DNA of 26,101 bases, taken from positions 5,456 through 31,556 of the forward strand of contig JAPTUI010000430.1 in NCBI GenBank assembly GCA_028067895.1, read 5' to 3'. Both the position numbers and the translations under genes were made by a program. Under the pieces are notes generated by a model. That model was given only the letters and a program-made list of their open reading frames with translations. It was not told where the DNA came from and made no database searches. Origin of the DNA: Pseudomonadota bacterium (lineage in GTDB: Bacteria; Pseudomonadota; Gammaproteobacteria; Steroidobacterales; Steroidobacteraceae). Position 1 is the stretch's first letter. The number at the start of each line of letters is the position of its first letter. This document shows, in pieces, positions 1 to 7,106 of the stretch.

Positions 1-1002
1 CCCGAGGCGTGTGTGGCTGACGAGCGAGGACACCAGCGTCGGCTCGAAGGTCTCCACCGCCCCCATGCCGAACCCCAGCACCGCGACGGCGAAATAGATT
101 GCCGCCGGCTGCAGAGCCAATGCCACACTGAGACCGATCAGACCGGATCCGAGCGCCGAGGGCAGATAGCCGAACAGCCACACGGCTCGGCCCGAGGAGG
201 TGCGCCGCGTGCCGAGCACGTAGCCGGTGAGCGCCGAGACGCCGAGGTAGACCACGTAGGCGAGTACACCCCACTCGTAGCGTGCCGCAGCATGCTCGGC
301 GGTGGCAGTGACGATCGGAAAGCCCAGGTTGTAGAAGCTGAAACCGTACAACGTGGCGGACACCAGCAGCGCCAGCAGCACCGTCTGGCGCGGCACACGG
401 GCATCGGCACTAGGTGCACCGGGGGTCTGCTGGGCATACACCTCCTCGCGGCGCACGAGCAGCAGCAGCACCGTGGAGGCGAGCAGCGGCAGCACCGCCC
501 AGAGCATCACCGTCCCGATCGGGATCTTCATCCACAGCGCCCCGAGCGCCAGCAGCGCCGAGAGCATCCCGCCGCCGATGTCGAGCGCGTGAAGCGTGCC
601 GAAGGCGCGCGAGCGCTCCTGCGGCGGCGTCGCGCCGACCAGCAACGCCCGGCGCGGCGGGCTGCGGAAGTAACGCGCCCACCAGCCCAGCACGTACAGC
701 AGAGCCGACAGGTCGAGCGAGTGGGCAAGCCCCGCGAGCGCCATCAGCGGAATCAGCACATTGCCCGCGACCGCCACCGCCTTGCGATCGAAGCGGTCTC
801 CGGCGAGTCCGCCGAGATAGCCCACGAACGCGCCGCCGCCGAAGGCGATTGCGGTCACGACACCGTACGCATAGAGCGATGCGTGCAGCTGGAACACCAG
901 GTACAGCGGAAAGAGCGCCGTAACGCCCTGATAGCCGAGATCGGCGCTGAATGCGGAGAAGCACAGCAGCCAGGCGTCCCGAGGCAAGGGTCGAGTTTTC
1001 AC
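1..1002 (-). CDS. MFS transporter, C-terminus cut by the window edge
   Basis: This is an inner-membrane secondary transporter of the major facilitator superfamily; the substrate cannot be told. The 334 visible codons are read without a stop up to base 1, so the last helices are missing. The product is mostly hydrophobic, with about ten membrane segments in view. A motif-A-like loop between helices 2 and 3 reads GGLAGDRFDRKAV. Two GTG codons compete as start, at 1011 and 1002. An AAGGAG site at 1018-1013 lies one base from the first and ten bases from the second, so the second (protein starting MKTRPLPRDAW) is preferred. The methyltransferase gene ends downstream of this start region on the same strand, 42 bp away, so the two genes may be co-transcribed. 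The MFS assignment is firm; function beyond that is unknown. Confidence 0.85.
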   Translation of the reverse strand, partial: MKTRPLPRDAWLLCFSAFSADLGYQGVTALFPLYLVFQLHASLYAYGVVTAIAFGGGAFVGYLGGLAGDRFDRKAVAVAGNVLIPLMALAGLAHSLDLSALLYVLGWWARYFRSPPRRALLVGATPPQERSRAFGTLHALDIGGGMLSALLALGALWMKIPIGTVMLWAVLPLLASTVLLLLVRREEVYAQQTPGAPSADARVPRQTVLLALLVSATLYGFSFYNLGFPIVTATAEHAAARYEWGVLAYVVYLGVSALTGYVLGTRRTSSGRAVWLFGYLPSALGSGLIGLSVALALQPAAIYFAVAVLGFGMGAVETFEPTLVSSLVSHTRLG

Positions 1003-1012
1003 CGGGGTCACT

Positions 1013-1018
1013 CTCCTT
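1013..1018 (-). promoter_or_regulatory. Ribosome binding site deciding the MFS start
   Basis: AAGGAG on the minus strand. It is ten bases from the GTG at 1002 but only one base from the GTG at 1011, so it favours the downstream start. Confidence 0.55.
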
Positions 1019-1044
1019 CTATGTCGCTCGCGCATCGCTCGGGA

Positions 1045-1680
1045 CTATGGCTTGCGCGCCACCGCATCGATAAGCGCAGAGGGACCCCGATGGGCACTGC
1101 CTTCGCCTAGCACCGCATCGTGCTCGCGCAGCTCGAGCCACTGCGCCTCGGGCAGCAGCTCGCGCAGCAGATCAGGCGTATACAGATGATCGAGCTGCCC
1201 CAGATCGGCTGTCCGGTACTGCAGCTGCTTCGGCGTGTAGCCTTGAATCAACAGCAGTCCGCCGGGCTTGAGGGTCTGCCACATCCCCGCGAACAGCGCG
1301 GTGCGCAGCGCGGGCGGGGCAAACTGGATGAAGATCGCCGCGACCGCGTCGTACTTCGCTTCAGTCCACGTCCAGGTGCCGGCACCCGAGATGAGATACT
1401 CGACCGGAACGCCCTGCGCGGCGGCCAGGGCCTGCGCCTTTTGCACCGCGACCGGGGACAGATCGAATGCGGTCACCTCGTGAGCGCGTGCGGCGAGCCA
1501 CGTGCTGTTGCGGCCCTCTCCGTCGGCCACGCACAGGACACGCGAGCGCGGCGCCAGCCGCGCGCTCTGCTGGACCAGGAAGGCATTGGGCTCACGCCCG
1601 AACAGGTAGCCCGGCTGTGAGAACCGTTCATTCCAGTGCTGCAGCGCATCATCCGAGGCCGGTGCAGAAGGGGTGTGCAT
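1045..1680 (-). CDS. SAM-dependent class I methyltransferase (TehB-like)
   Basis: Probable cytoplasmic S-adenosylmethionine-dependent methyltransferase of the TehB/thiopurine-type group, about 211 aa. The N-terminus has the WNERFSQPGYLFGREPNAFL pattern seen in this group. It is followed by motif I (VLCVADGEGRNSTWLA), an acidic residue at the end of strand 2 (VTAFDLSP), and a post-I region AIFIQFAPPALR leading into LKPGGLLLIQGYTPKQL. Relatives methylate tellurite, thiols or other small electrophilic substrates; the substrate here is unknown. The open frame extends upstream to 1767, but that N-terminal part lacks family character, so the ATG at 1680 is chosen. The Shine-Dalgarno sequence before it is weak. 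The gene lies upstream of the MFS gene on the same strand, so a detoxification pair is possible but only inferred. Confidence 0.85.
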   Translation of the reverse strand: MHTPSAPASDDALQHWNERFSQPGYLFGREPNAFLVQQSARLAPRSRVLCVADGEGRNSTWLAARAHEVTAFDLSPVAVQKAQALAAAQGVPVEYLISGAGTWTWTEAKYDAVAAIFIQFAPPALRTALFAGMWQTLKPGGLLLIQGYTPKQLQYRTADLGQLDHLYTPDLLRELLPEAQWLELREHDAVLGEGSAHRGPSALIDAVARKP

Positions 1681-1977
1681 GCCCGCCAGCTTACCAGCGG
1701 CGCGCCGCAGGACAATGCGCGGCACACCTGCGGCGGCGGTCGAGCAGCTGTGATGATTTTGCGACACACCCGGCGCGGCACGGCGTGAACACGCGTTCCA
1801 GGGGGAACCATCCGCCCCGCTCGCCTTCTAAGCGTCGTCGGGTACCGCGCCGTGGTTCATCCCGCGGCCTACGACGCCCGTCGATGCCGGTGCAGGACAT
1901 CCGGACCTGAAGTTCGGCGCATGACTCCTCGGGGCCGTGCGAACGGGGTCAATCGCAGCGCGTGATCTGGGGGCCTT
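1681..1977. other. Divergent intergenic region
   Basis: This gap of about 297 bp separates the methyltransferase (minus) from the PAP2 operon (plus) and should hold both promoters. I see no convincing -35/-10 pair and no gene with family character. A GGGGG stretch at about 1968-1972 serves as the ribosome binding site for the gene starting at 1978. Confidence 0.5.
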
Positions 1978-2829
1978 ATGAACGCAGCCGTCGGAGCGGA
2001 AACCGCGATCACCACACGGAACACGCCATTGCGCAAGCTGCTGCCGGCGGTACCACTGGTCATGCTGCAGTTGTGCGTGCCGGTGCGAGCCGTGGCCGGC
2101 GGCGCGCCCCGGAGTCGATCTGCGCACTCGAGCACCACGACGTCGACATCGAGCCCGGCGACCGGCAAGACGATGCATCTGGGCGCTCGCGCCTGGTGGC
2201 GCAAGCGCTGGGTGCTGCCGACGGCCGGCGCCGTCGCGTTCCTCGCCGCCATGCGCATCCACGAAGGCAGCAGTCACGGGCCCTTCGGCATCGATTACAA
2301 ACTCAAGCCGCAGGACAATAACGGGATTTTCTCCCGGTCGAACCAACTGGGCCTGGAATTCGGCACCGTTGCCGCCGAAGCGGCCGGCGCGCTGTTCTTC
2401 GGCAATCACAAGGGACTCGGCCACGTGTTCTGGCAATCGGCCGACGCGTCGGTGTTCGCGGGCTTCGCGGCAGACGCGTTGAAATACACGTTCCGGCGCG
2501 CCCGCCCCTACCAGAACCAGGGTCCGAGCGCCTTCTTCCAGGGCACCGATCAGAGCTTCCCGAGCGGCGAAGTCACGCTCCAGGCCAGTTTCGTCACCCC
2601 CTTCATTCTCCACTACCGCCACCGCTATCCCTGGATTTGGGCCGCCGAACTGCTGCCGGTCTACGATGCCTACGGCCGCATGAAGAGCCAGGGTCACTGG
2701 CAATCCGACGTGCTCGCCGGCTGGCTGCTCGGGACGGCCTTTGGCTATTGGGCATCCCAGCGCAAGGTCCCCCTGCTGGTCGAAATCCTACCTCGGGGTG
2801 TATCCGTCGGCTTTTACAAGAGCTTCTGA
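1978..2829 (+). CDS. Exported PAP2-family phosphatase with PSGE in place of PSGH
   Basis: A 283-aa PAP2 (type 2 phosphatidic acid phosphatase) superfamily protein, probably acting on a phospholipid or isoprenoid phosphate at the outer face of the inner membrane or in the periplasm. An N-terminal hydrophobic stretch (about residues 19-40, ending AVAGG) looks like a signal peptide or anchor. Motif 1 is intact: K169, then six residues, then R176-P177. Motif 3 is intact: R234, five residues, H240, three residues, D244. Motif 2 reads SFPSGE (P195-E198), so the usual PSGH histidine, which assists leaving-group protonation, is Glu. The motif 3 histidine, the nucleophile in the family, is present. 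The ATG is preceded by a G-rich ribosome binding site, and the stop codon directly abuts the next gene. Activity and substrate are uncertain. Confidence 0.85.
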   Translation: MNAAVGAETAITTRNTPLRKLLPAVPLVMLQLCVPVRAVAGGAPRSRSAHSSTTTSTSSPATGKTMHLGARAWWRKRWVLPTAGAVAFLAAMRIHEGSSHGPFGIDYKLKPQDNNGIFSRSNQLGLEFGTVAAEAAGALFFGNHKGLGHVFWQSADASVFAGFAADALKYTFRRARPYQNQGPSAFFQGTDQSFPSGEVTLQASFVTPFILHYRHRYPWIWAAELLPVYDAYGRMKSQGHWQSDVLAGWLLGTAFGYWASQRKVPLLVEILPRGVSVGFYKSF

Positions 2830-3636
2830 ATGCGTCGGATCCGGGCGCTCGCGCTGCTGGGCGCGCTCGCGCTCGGCGGTTGCGCGACGCTGCCGGACGC
2901 TGCGCGCTGGGGACAGAACGTGACGGTGCGACCGGGTTGGGCGCGTATGTGCCGCGCCGCGGTCACGGCCGCCTCTGACCCGTGGGTCTGGGGTCCGCTC
3001 GCCGGCGCCGCGGTACTGCAGGTGGATCACTTCGATCAGCGCATCTCCCGCTGGGGGCGCACCCATAACCCGATCTTCGGCTCCGAGGCCAATGCGACCC
3101 GCTGGAGTTACCGGCTGCGCAGCGCCTCGGTAGGAGTTGACATCGCCGCGCTGCTGTTCGCTCCCAGCGGACCGTTCGGCAAGACGTGGCTCGAAGACAA
3201 AGCCAAGGGTTATCTGGTCAACCTCGTCGCCGCAACCACCGCGATCGAATCCAATACACTCATCAGCCGCATGGTGCACCGAGAGCGGCCGAATCGTGCC
3301 AACGATCACAGCTTCCCATCCAATCACACGACGGCGTCCGCCGTGTACACGCGGCTTGCGATGCTCAACCTGCGCCAGATTCCGCTCACGCACGGCGTGC
3401 GCGTCGCGCTCGATGCCGGCCTACATGGACTGACTTTCGCCACGGCCTGGGCCCGCATCGAAGGCGGCTGGCACTATCCCTCGGACACGCTATTCGGGAT
3501 GGCGCTCGGCAACTTCTGCGCCGAGTTCTTCACCGATACCTTCATGGGTTTGAACCGCGACCCGCGCCACCGGGTCGCGTTCTCGCCGCTGCCAGGCGGC
3601 GGTCTGCTCACCTTTTCCATGACGCTCGGCCACTGA
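2830..3636 (+). CDS. PAP2-family lipoprotein with altered motifs 1 and 2
   Basis: A 268-aa PAP2-superfamily protein made as a lipoprotein: the N-terminus MRRIRALALLGALALGGC ends in a lipobox with Cys18. Motif 3 is intact (R209, H215, D219 in RIEGGWHYPSD). Motif 2 reads SFPSNH (163-166), so the histidine is kept and Gly is Asn. In motif 1, R153-P154 is kept but Ser146 sits where the family has Lys. The ATG follows the TGA of the upstream PAP2 gene with no gap, so translation is probably coupled. The two proteins carry different motif changes, which may mean different substrates or a working pair. Lipid phosphate or undecaprenyl-pyrophosphate-type substrates are typical of the family but not shown here. 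The gene ends 24 bp from the convergent macB gene. Confidence 0.85.
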   Translation: MRRIRALALLGALALGGCATLPDAARWGQNVTVRPGWARMCRAAVTAASDPWVWGPLAGAAVLQVDHFDQRISRWGRTHNPIFGSEANATRWSYRLRSASVGVDIAALLFAPSGPFGKTWLEDKAKGYLVNLVAATTAIESNTLISRMVHRERPNRANDHSFPSNHTTASAVYTRLAMLNLRQIPLTHGVRVALDAGLHGLTFATAWARIEGGWHYPSDTLFGMALGNFCAEFFTDTFMGLNRDPRHRVAFSPLPGGGLLTFSMTLGH

Positions 3637-3660
3637 GCGCAGCACCGGCCCACGCCACGC

Positions 3661-5739
3661 TCATTCGTAGCGCAGCGCTTCGATCGGATTCAGTGCTGCG
3701 GCCTTGCGCGCCGGGTAGTAGCCGAAGAACACCCCGACGATGGCGGAAAACAGAAATCCGCCGAGCACGGCCGTGAGCGACTGCTCGATCGGCCAGCCGG
3801 CGATCACGGCGACCAGCTCCGAGGCGCCGATCCCGAGCACAATCCCGGCCGTACCGCCCGCCGCGCTCAGAAATACCGCTTCAGCGAGGAACTGCAGCAT
3901 CACGTGCGCTCGCCGCGCGCCGAGCGCCATGCGCAGACCGATCTCGCGCGTGCGTTCGGTGACCGACACGAGCAGAATGTTCATGATGCCGATGCCGCCG
4001 ACCAGCAATGAAATCGATGCAACGGTCGCCAACAGCAGCGCCATGACCCGGCTGCTGCCTTGCGCCGCGGTCGCAATCTGGCTGAGGTTGCGCACGCTGA
4101 AGTCATCCGTGTCCCCCCGACGAATGTTATGACGACGACGCAGCGTGGCACTCACCTCGTCCATGGCACGTTGGACCTGCGATGCGCTTGCCGCCTGCAC
4201 GAAAATAGCGTTCACGTACCCGGTCAGGCGCGGCTGTACCGCGAACGGGTTCGGCGGCGCGAGGTAGGTCGTTCCGGCATTCTGCGCCTGCGATTGAATC
4301 GGTGCGGCGACCCCGAGCACTCGCCGTTCGGCCGTGGTGAACGGGATGACGATCAGATCGTCCTGATCCTGGCCCATGGGCGACTGACCTTTCGCCTGGT
4401 AGACGCCGATGACTTTGATCGGCACGCCCTTGATGAGAAGGGTCGCGCCGACGGGATTCTCGTACGGCTGGAACAGCTCGTGAACGACGGTCTGCCCGAT
4501 GTCCGCCACCAGTGCCGCAGCATCGACATCCGCGGCGTCGAACGCCCGGCCGCTCGCGATGTGCCAATTGGTGATCTCGGCATAATTGGCGCTGGTGCCG
4601 AGCACGAGCGTGCTCCAGTTCTGATTGCGATACTGAACCTGAGCGCTCTGGCGAATGATGTAGCCCACCTTGGCAACGGCGGCATCGTCGCGGCGCAATG
4701 CGTCTGCATCGGCCACCGTCAGCGTCGAAGCACTGCCGAAACCCGCGCGCACCCCCCCAGCGGTGGTCGCCCCCGGCAACACGATCAGCATGTTCGTACC
4801 GAGACTCTGAATCAGCTCCCCGACCGCCCGGTTAGCCCCCATCCCGACCGCCATCATCGCGATGAGCGCGGCGACACCAATCAGCACCCCGAGTGTGGTC
4901 AAACCGGAGCGCATCTTGTTCCGGCCGATGGCCTGCAGCGCGCTGCTGAGGATCATGCGGGCAAACGGCAGCGTACTGCGACGAGGCACGGCCGTCGGCG
5001 CAGTCCCCGGCGGCGGGGACGGCGGCGCGGCGGGGACGGGATTGCGCCGCTCATCGGACACGATGCGCCCGTCTCGCATCGTGATCACTCGGTCCGCGTA
5101 AGCCGCGATGTCTGCCTCATGGGTCACTACGATGACCGTTACGTGCTGTTCACGGTTGAGGCGCACCAGGATCCCCATGACCTCATGGGAACTGCGCGTG
5201 TCCAGGTTACCAGTCGGCTCATCGGCCAGCACGACCGCCGGTGCGTTGATCAGTGCCCGTGCGATGGCCACTCGCTGCTGTTCTCCACCGGACAACTGCG
5301 CCGGCGTGTTGCGCTCGCGCCCGGCGAGACCGACTTGGGCGAGCGCGGCTCGAGCGCGCAACGCGCGCTGCGCCGCACTCGCACCACCGCGCGGGTCGTA
5401 GTAGAGCGGCAACGCCACATTGTCGAGCGCGCTGGTACGCGCCAGGAGATTGAAGCTCTGGAATACGAATCCCAGCCGCTCGCTGCGCACGCGCGCCAGG
5501 GCGCTTTCACTTAGAGCGGCGACCTGCGCGCCTTCGAGCCGATATTCCCCGCCGGTGGGACGATCCAGACAGCCGAGCACGGCCATGAGCGTCGACTTGC
5601 CCGATCCGGAGGCACCCATGATCGCCACCAGTTCGCCACGCTCGAGGGTCAAACTGACGTCCGCCAGGGCAACGACTTCGAGGTCCCCGGAGCGGTACAC
5701 CCGCCTCAGATCGCGCGTCTCAATGACCGGACCGTTCAC
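3661..5739 (-). CDS. macB: MacB-type ABC transporter (ATPase-permease fusion)
   Basis: Inner-membrane component of a MacAB-TolC-type efflux system, which exports macrolides, peptides or lipids from the periplasmic side in known members. Numbered from the TTG at 5754 (697 aa), the N-terminal ATPase domain has Walker A GASGSGKST (47-55), signature LSGGEQQR (154-161), Walker B VVLADEP (174-180) and the switch His212. A Pro-rich linker (about 242-262) follows. Then come a first membrane helix (about 285-310), a large periplasmic domain and three C-terminal helices of the FtsX/MacB permease type (about 570-690). The GTG at 5739 has a GGAAG site six bases upstream and is preferred; the TTG at 5754 is the alternative. 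The gene sits just downstream of macA. No TolC homologue is in the window, so the exported substrate and outer-membrane partner are unknown. Confidence 0.93.
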   Translation of the reverse strand: MNGPVIETRDLRRVYRSGDLEVVALADVSLTLERGELVAIMGASGSGKSTLMAVLGCLDRPTGGEYRLEGAQVAALSESALARVRSERLGFVFQSFNLLARTSALDNVALPLYYDPRGGASAAQRALRARAALAQVGLAGRERNTPAQLSGGEQQRVAIARALINAPAVVLADEPTGNLDTRSSHEVMGILVRLNREQHVTVIVVTHEADIAAYADRVITMRDGRIVSDERRNPVPAAPPSPPPGTAPTAVPRRSTLPFARMILSSALQAIGRNKMRSGLTTLGVLIGVAALIAMMAVGMGANRAVGELIQSLGTNMLIVLPGATTAGGVRAGFGSASTLTVADADALRRDDAAVAKVGYIIRQSAQVQYRNQNWSTLVLGTSANYAEITNWHIASGRAFDAADVDAAALVADIGQTVVHELFQPYENPVGATLLIKGVPIKVIGVYQAKGQSPMGQDQDDLIVIPFTTAERRVLGVAAPIQSQAQNAGTTYLAPPNPFAVQPRLTGYVNAIFVQAASASQVQRAMDEVSATLRRRHNIRRGDTDDFSVRNLSQIATAAQGSSRVMALLLATVASISLLVGGIGIMNILLVSVTERTREIGLRMALGARRAHVMLQFLAEAVFLSAAGGTAGIVLGIGASELVAVIAGWPIEQSLTAVLGGFLFSAIVGVFFGYYPARKAAALNPIEALRYE

Positions 5740-5745
5740 CAGCGT

Positions 5746-5750
5746 CTTCC
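5746..5750 (-). promoter_or_regulatory. Ribosome binding site favouring the macB GTG start
   Basis: GGAAG on the minus strand, six bases before the GTG at 5739. It lies inside the reading frame if the TTG at 5754 were used, so it argues for the shorter product. Confidence 0.45.
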
Positions 5751-5756
5751 GCAACG

Positions 5757-7007
5757 TTACAGGAAGGGCGAGCGGCGTCGGGGCGCCGCTGCCGATGAGG
5801 TCGCAGTGCCGTTACCGGATCGCTCCCCGATGATCACCGGCTCTCCGGGCCGCAGCGCACCGGAGGTGATCTGAGCGTAGATATCATCGGAGAGACCCGC
5901 GCCCACCGGTACGGCGAGCGGGTGCCCGTCCTTCAGCGTCCAGACGGTCTGAGCCTGTGACTGAATCTGGGTCGGCTTCGGCATCGAGGCCGGCCAATAG
6001 CGCAGCGCCTCCACCGGCACGCGCAGTGCATTGCGAAGATCAGCCGTGACGATACGAACATCGGCGGTCATCCCGGGCTTGAGGAGCAGCTGCGGATTCG
6101 GCGCGCTCACCACCACGTCGTAGGTCACGACATTCTGGATCGTCTGCGGAGACTGGCGTACCTGCGTGACGCGGCCGCGAAAGAGATTTGACGGGAAGGC
6201 CTCCACGGTGAACGTGGCCGTGTCCCCGGCCTTGATCTGGCCGATATCCGATTCGCTGACGTTCGCATCGACCTGCATCTGCGTCAGGTCGGTCGCGATG
6301 AGAAAGAGGGTCGGCGTCTGAAAGCTGGCAGCAACCGTCTGTCCCTGAGTGATGTTTCGAGTGACCACGATGCCGTCAACCGGCGAGGTAATCCGCGTGT
6401 AGCCGAGATTGACCTCGGCAGCTCGCAGACTCGCCTCACGCTGGACGATGGTCGCTCGATCCAGATTGACCTGAGCGCTCACCTGCTGGTAGGTGCTGCG
6501 TGCCGCGTCCGCGGCATCCTGCGAAGTCAGGTGATCGGTGAGCAGACGCGACTGCCGCTCAGACGCCGCCCGGGCATACGTGAGGTTCGCTTCATCCTTC
6601 ACGAGCTGTGCCCGGGCCGCGATCAGCGCGGCGCGGTCCTGGTCGACGACGACCTGGTAGGGCCGCGGGTCGATGCGCGCGCAGAGCTGACCGGCTTTCA
6701 CCCGCGTGTTGTAATCGCAATACAGGCCCTGGATGACCCCGGAAACGTAGGTACCGACCTGAATGGTCACGACCGGGTTGACGCTGCCGCTGGCAGTGAC
6801 GTAAGGCTCGACGGCGCCGCGGGTCACCTGCGCGGTGACGTACGTAATGCGCTCGTTGGGCCGGAACGATCGCCACAGACCGATCGCCATCGCGATCAGC
6901 AGCACGGCCACGATCGCGACCCAGACCCAGCGCCGCCGCGAACTCAGCCGCCAACGCGGCGCCTTGGACGGCGCCGTCGTGTCGGCGGGCTCTGCGGGGG
7001 TGTCCAT
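5757..7007 (-). CDS. macA: MacA-type periplasmic adaptor (membrane fusion protein)
   Basis: Periplasmic adaptor of the HlyD/RND-MFP family, 416 aa, linking MacB to an outer-membrane channel. There is a single N-terminal membrane anchor (about residues 26-46). It is followed by a biotinyl-lipoyl-like half (VEPYVTASGSVNPVVTIQVG), an alpha-helical hairpin (about 115-190), the second lipoyl half (LGYTRITSPVDGIVV) and beta-barrel/proximal domains (ATDLTQMQVDANVSESDIGQI). The C-terminus is Ser/Ala-rich. The stop codon lies 17 bp before the preferred macB start, so the two genes form an operon. The start at 7007 is an ATG. No regulator gene is adjacent, and the 99 bp between this gene and the upstream metal ATPase gene may hold its promoter. 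Confidence 0.93.
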   Translation of the reverse strand: MDTPAEPADTTAPSKAPRWRLSSRRRWVWVAIVAVLLIAMAIGLWRSFRPNERITYVTAQVTRGAVEPYVTASGSVNPVVTIQVGTYVSGVIQGLYCDYNTRVKAGQLCARIDPRPYQVVVDQDRAALIAARAQLVKDEANLTYARAASERQSRLLTDHLTSQDAADAARSTYQQVSAQVNLDRATIVQREASLRAAEVNLGYTRITSPVDGIVVTRNITQGQTVAASFQTPTLFLIATDLTQMQVDANVSESDIGQIKAGDTATFTVEAFPSNLFRGRVTQVRQSPQTIQNVVTYDVVVSAPNPQLLLKPGMTADVRIVTADLRNALRVPVEALRYWPASMPKPTQIQSQAQTVWTLKDGHPLAVPVGAGLSDDIYAQITSGALRPGEPVIIGERSGNGTATSSAAAPRRRSPFL

Positions 7008-7106
7008 CGGTGCTGCGCTCTCTGCGGGAGAAGATAAGAGCTCAGCGCGCAGGTCGTAAGCCGCGTTTGTGCGTATCCCGTTTCGCGAATGGCATGCGCG
7101 GGTGAC

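Noticed and set aside
13..1110. Long plus-strand open frame opposite the MFS gene
   Set aside because: It is Arg/His/Gln-rich with no domain character and mirrors the membrane-protein codons on the other strand.
1828..2703. 291-codon minus-strand open frame opposite the first PAP2 gene
   Set aside because: The PAP2 motifs on the plus strand are decisive; the minus frame shows none.
4060..5514. 484-codon plus-strand open frame opposite macB
   Set aside because: Composition (Arg, His, Asp-rich) is that of a GC-rich antisense frame, and macB on the other strand has all family motifs.
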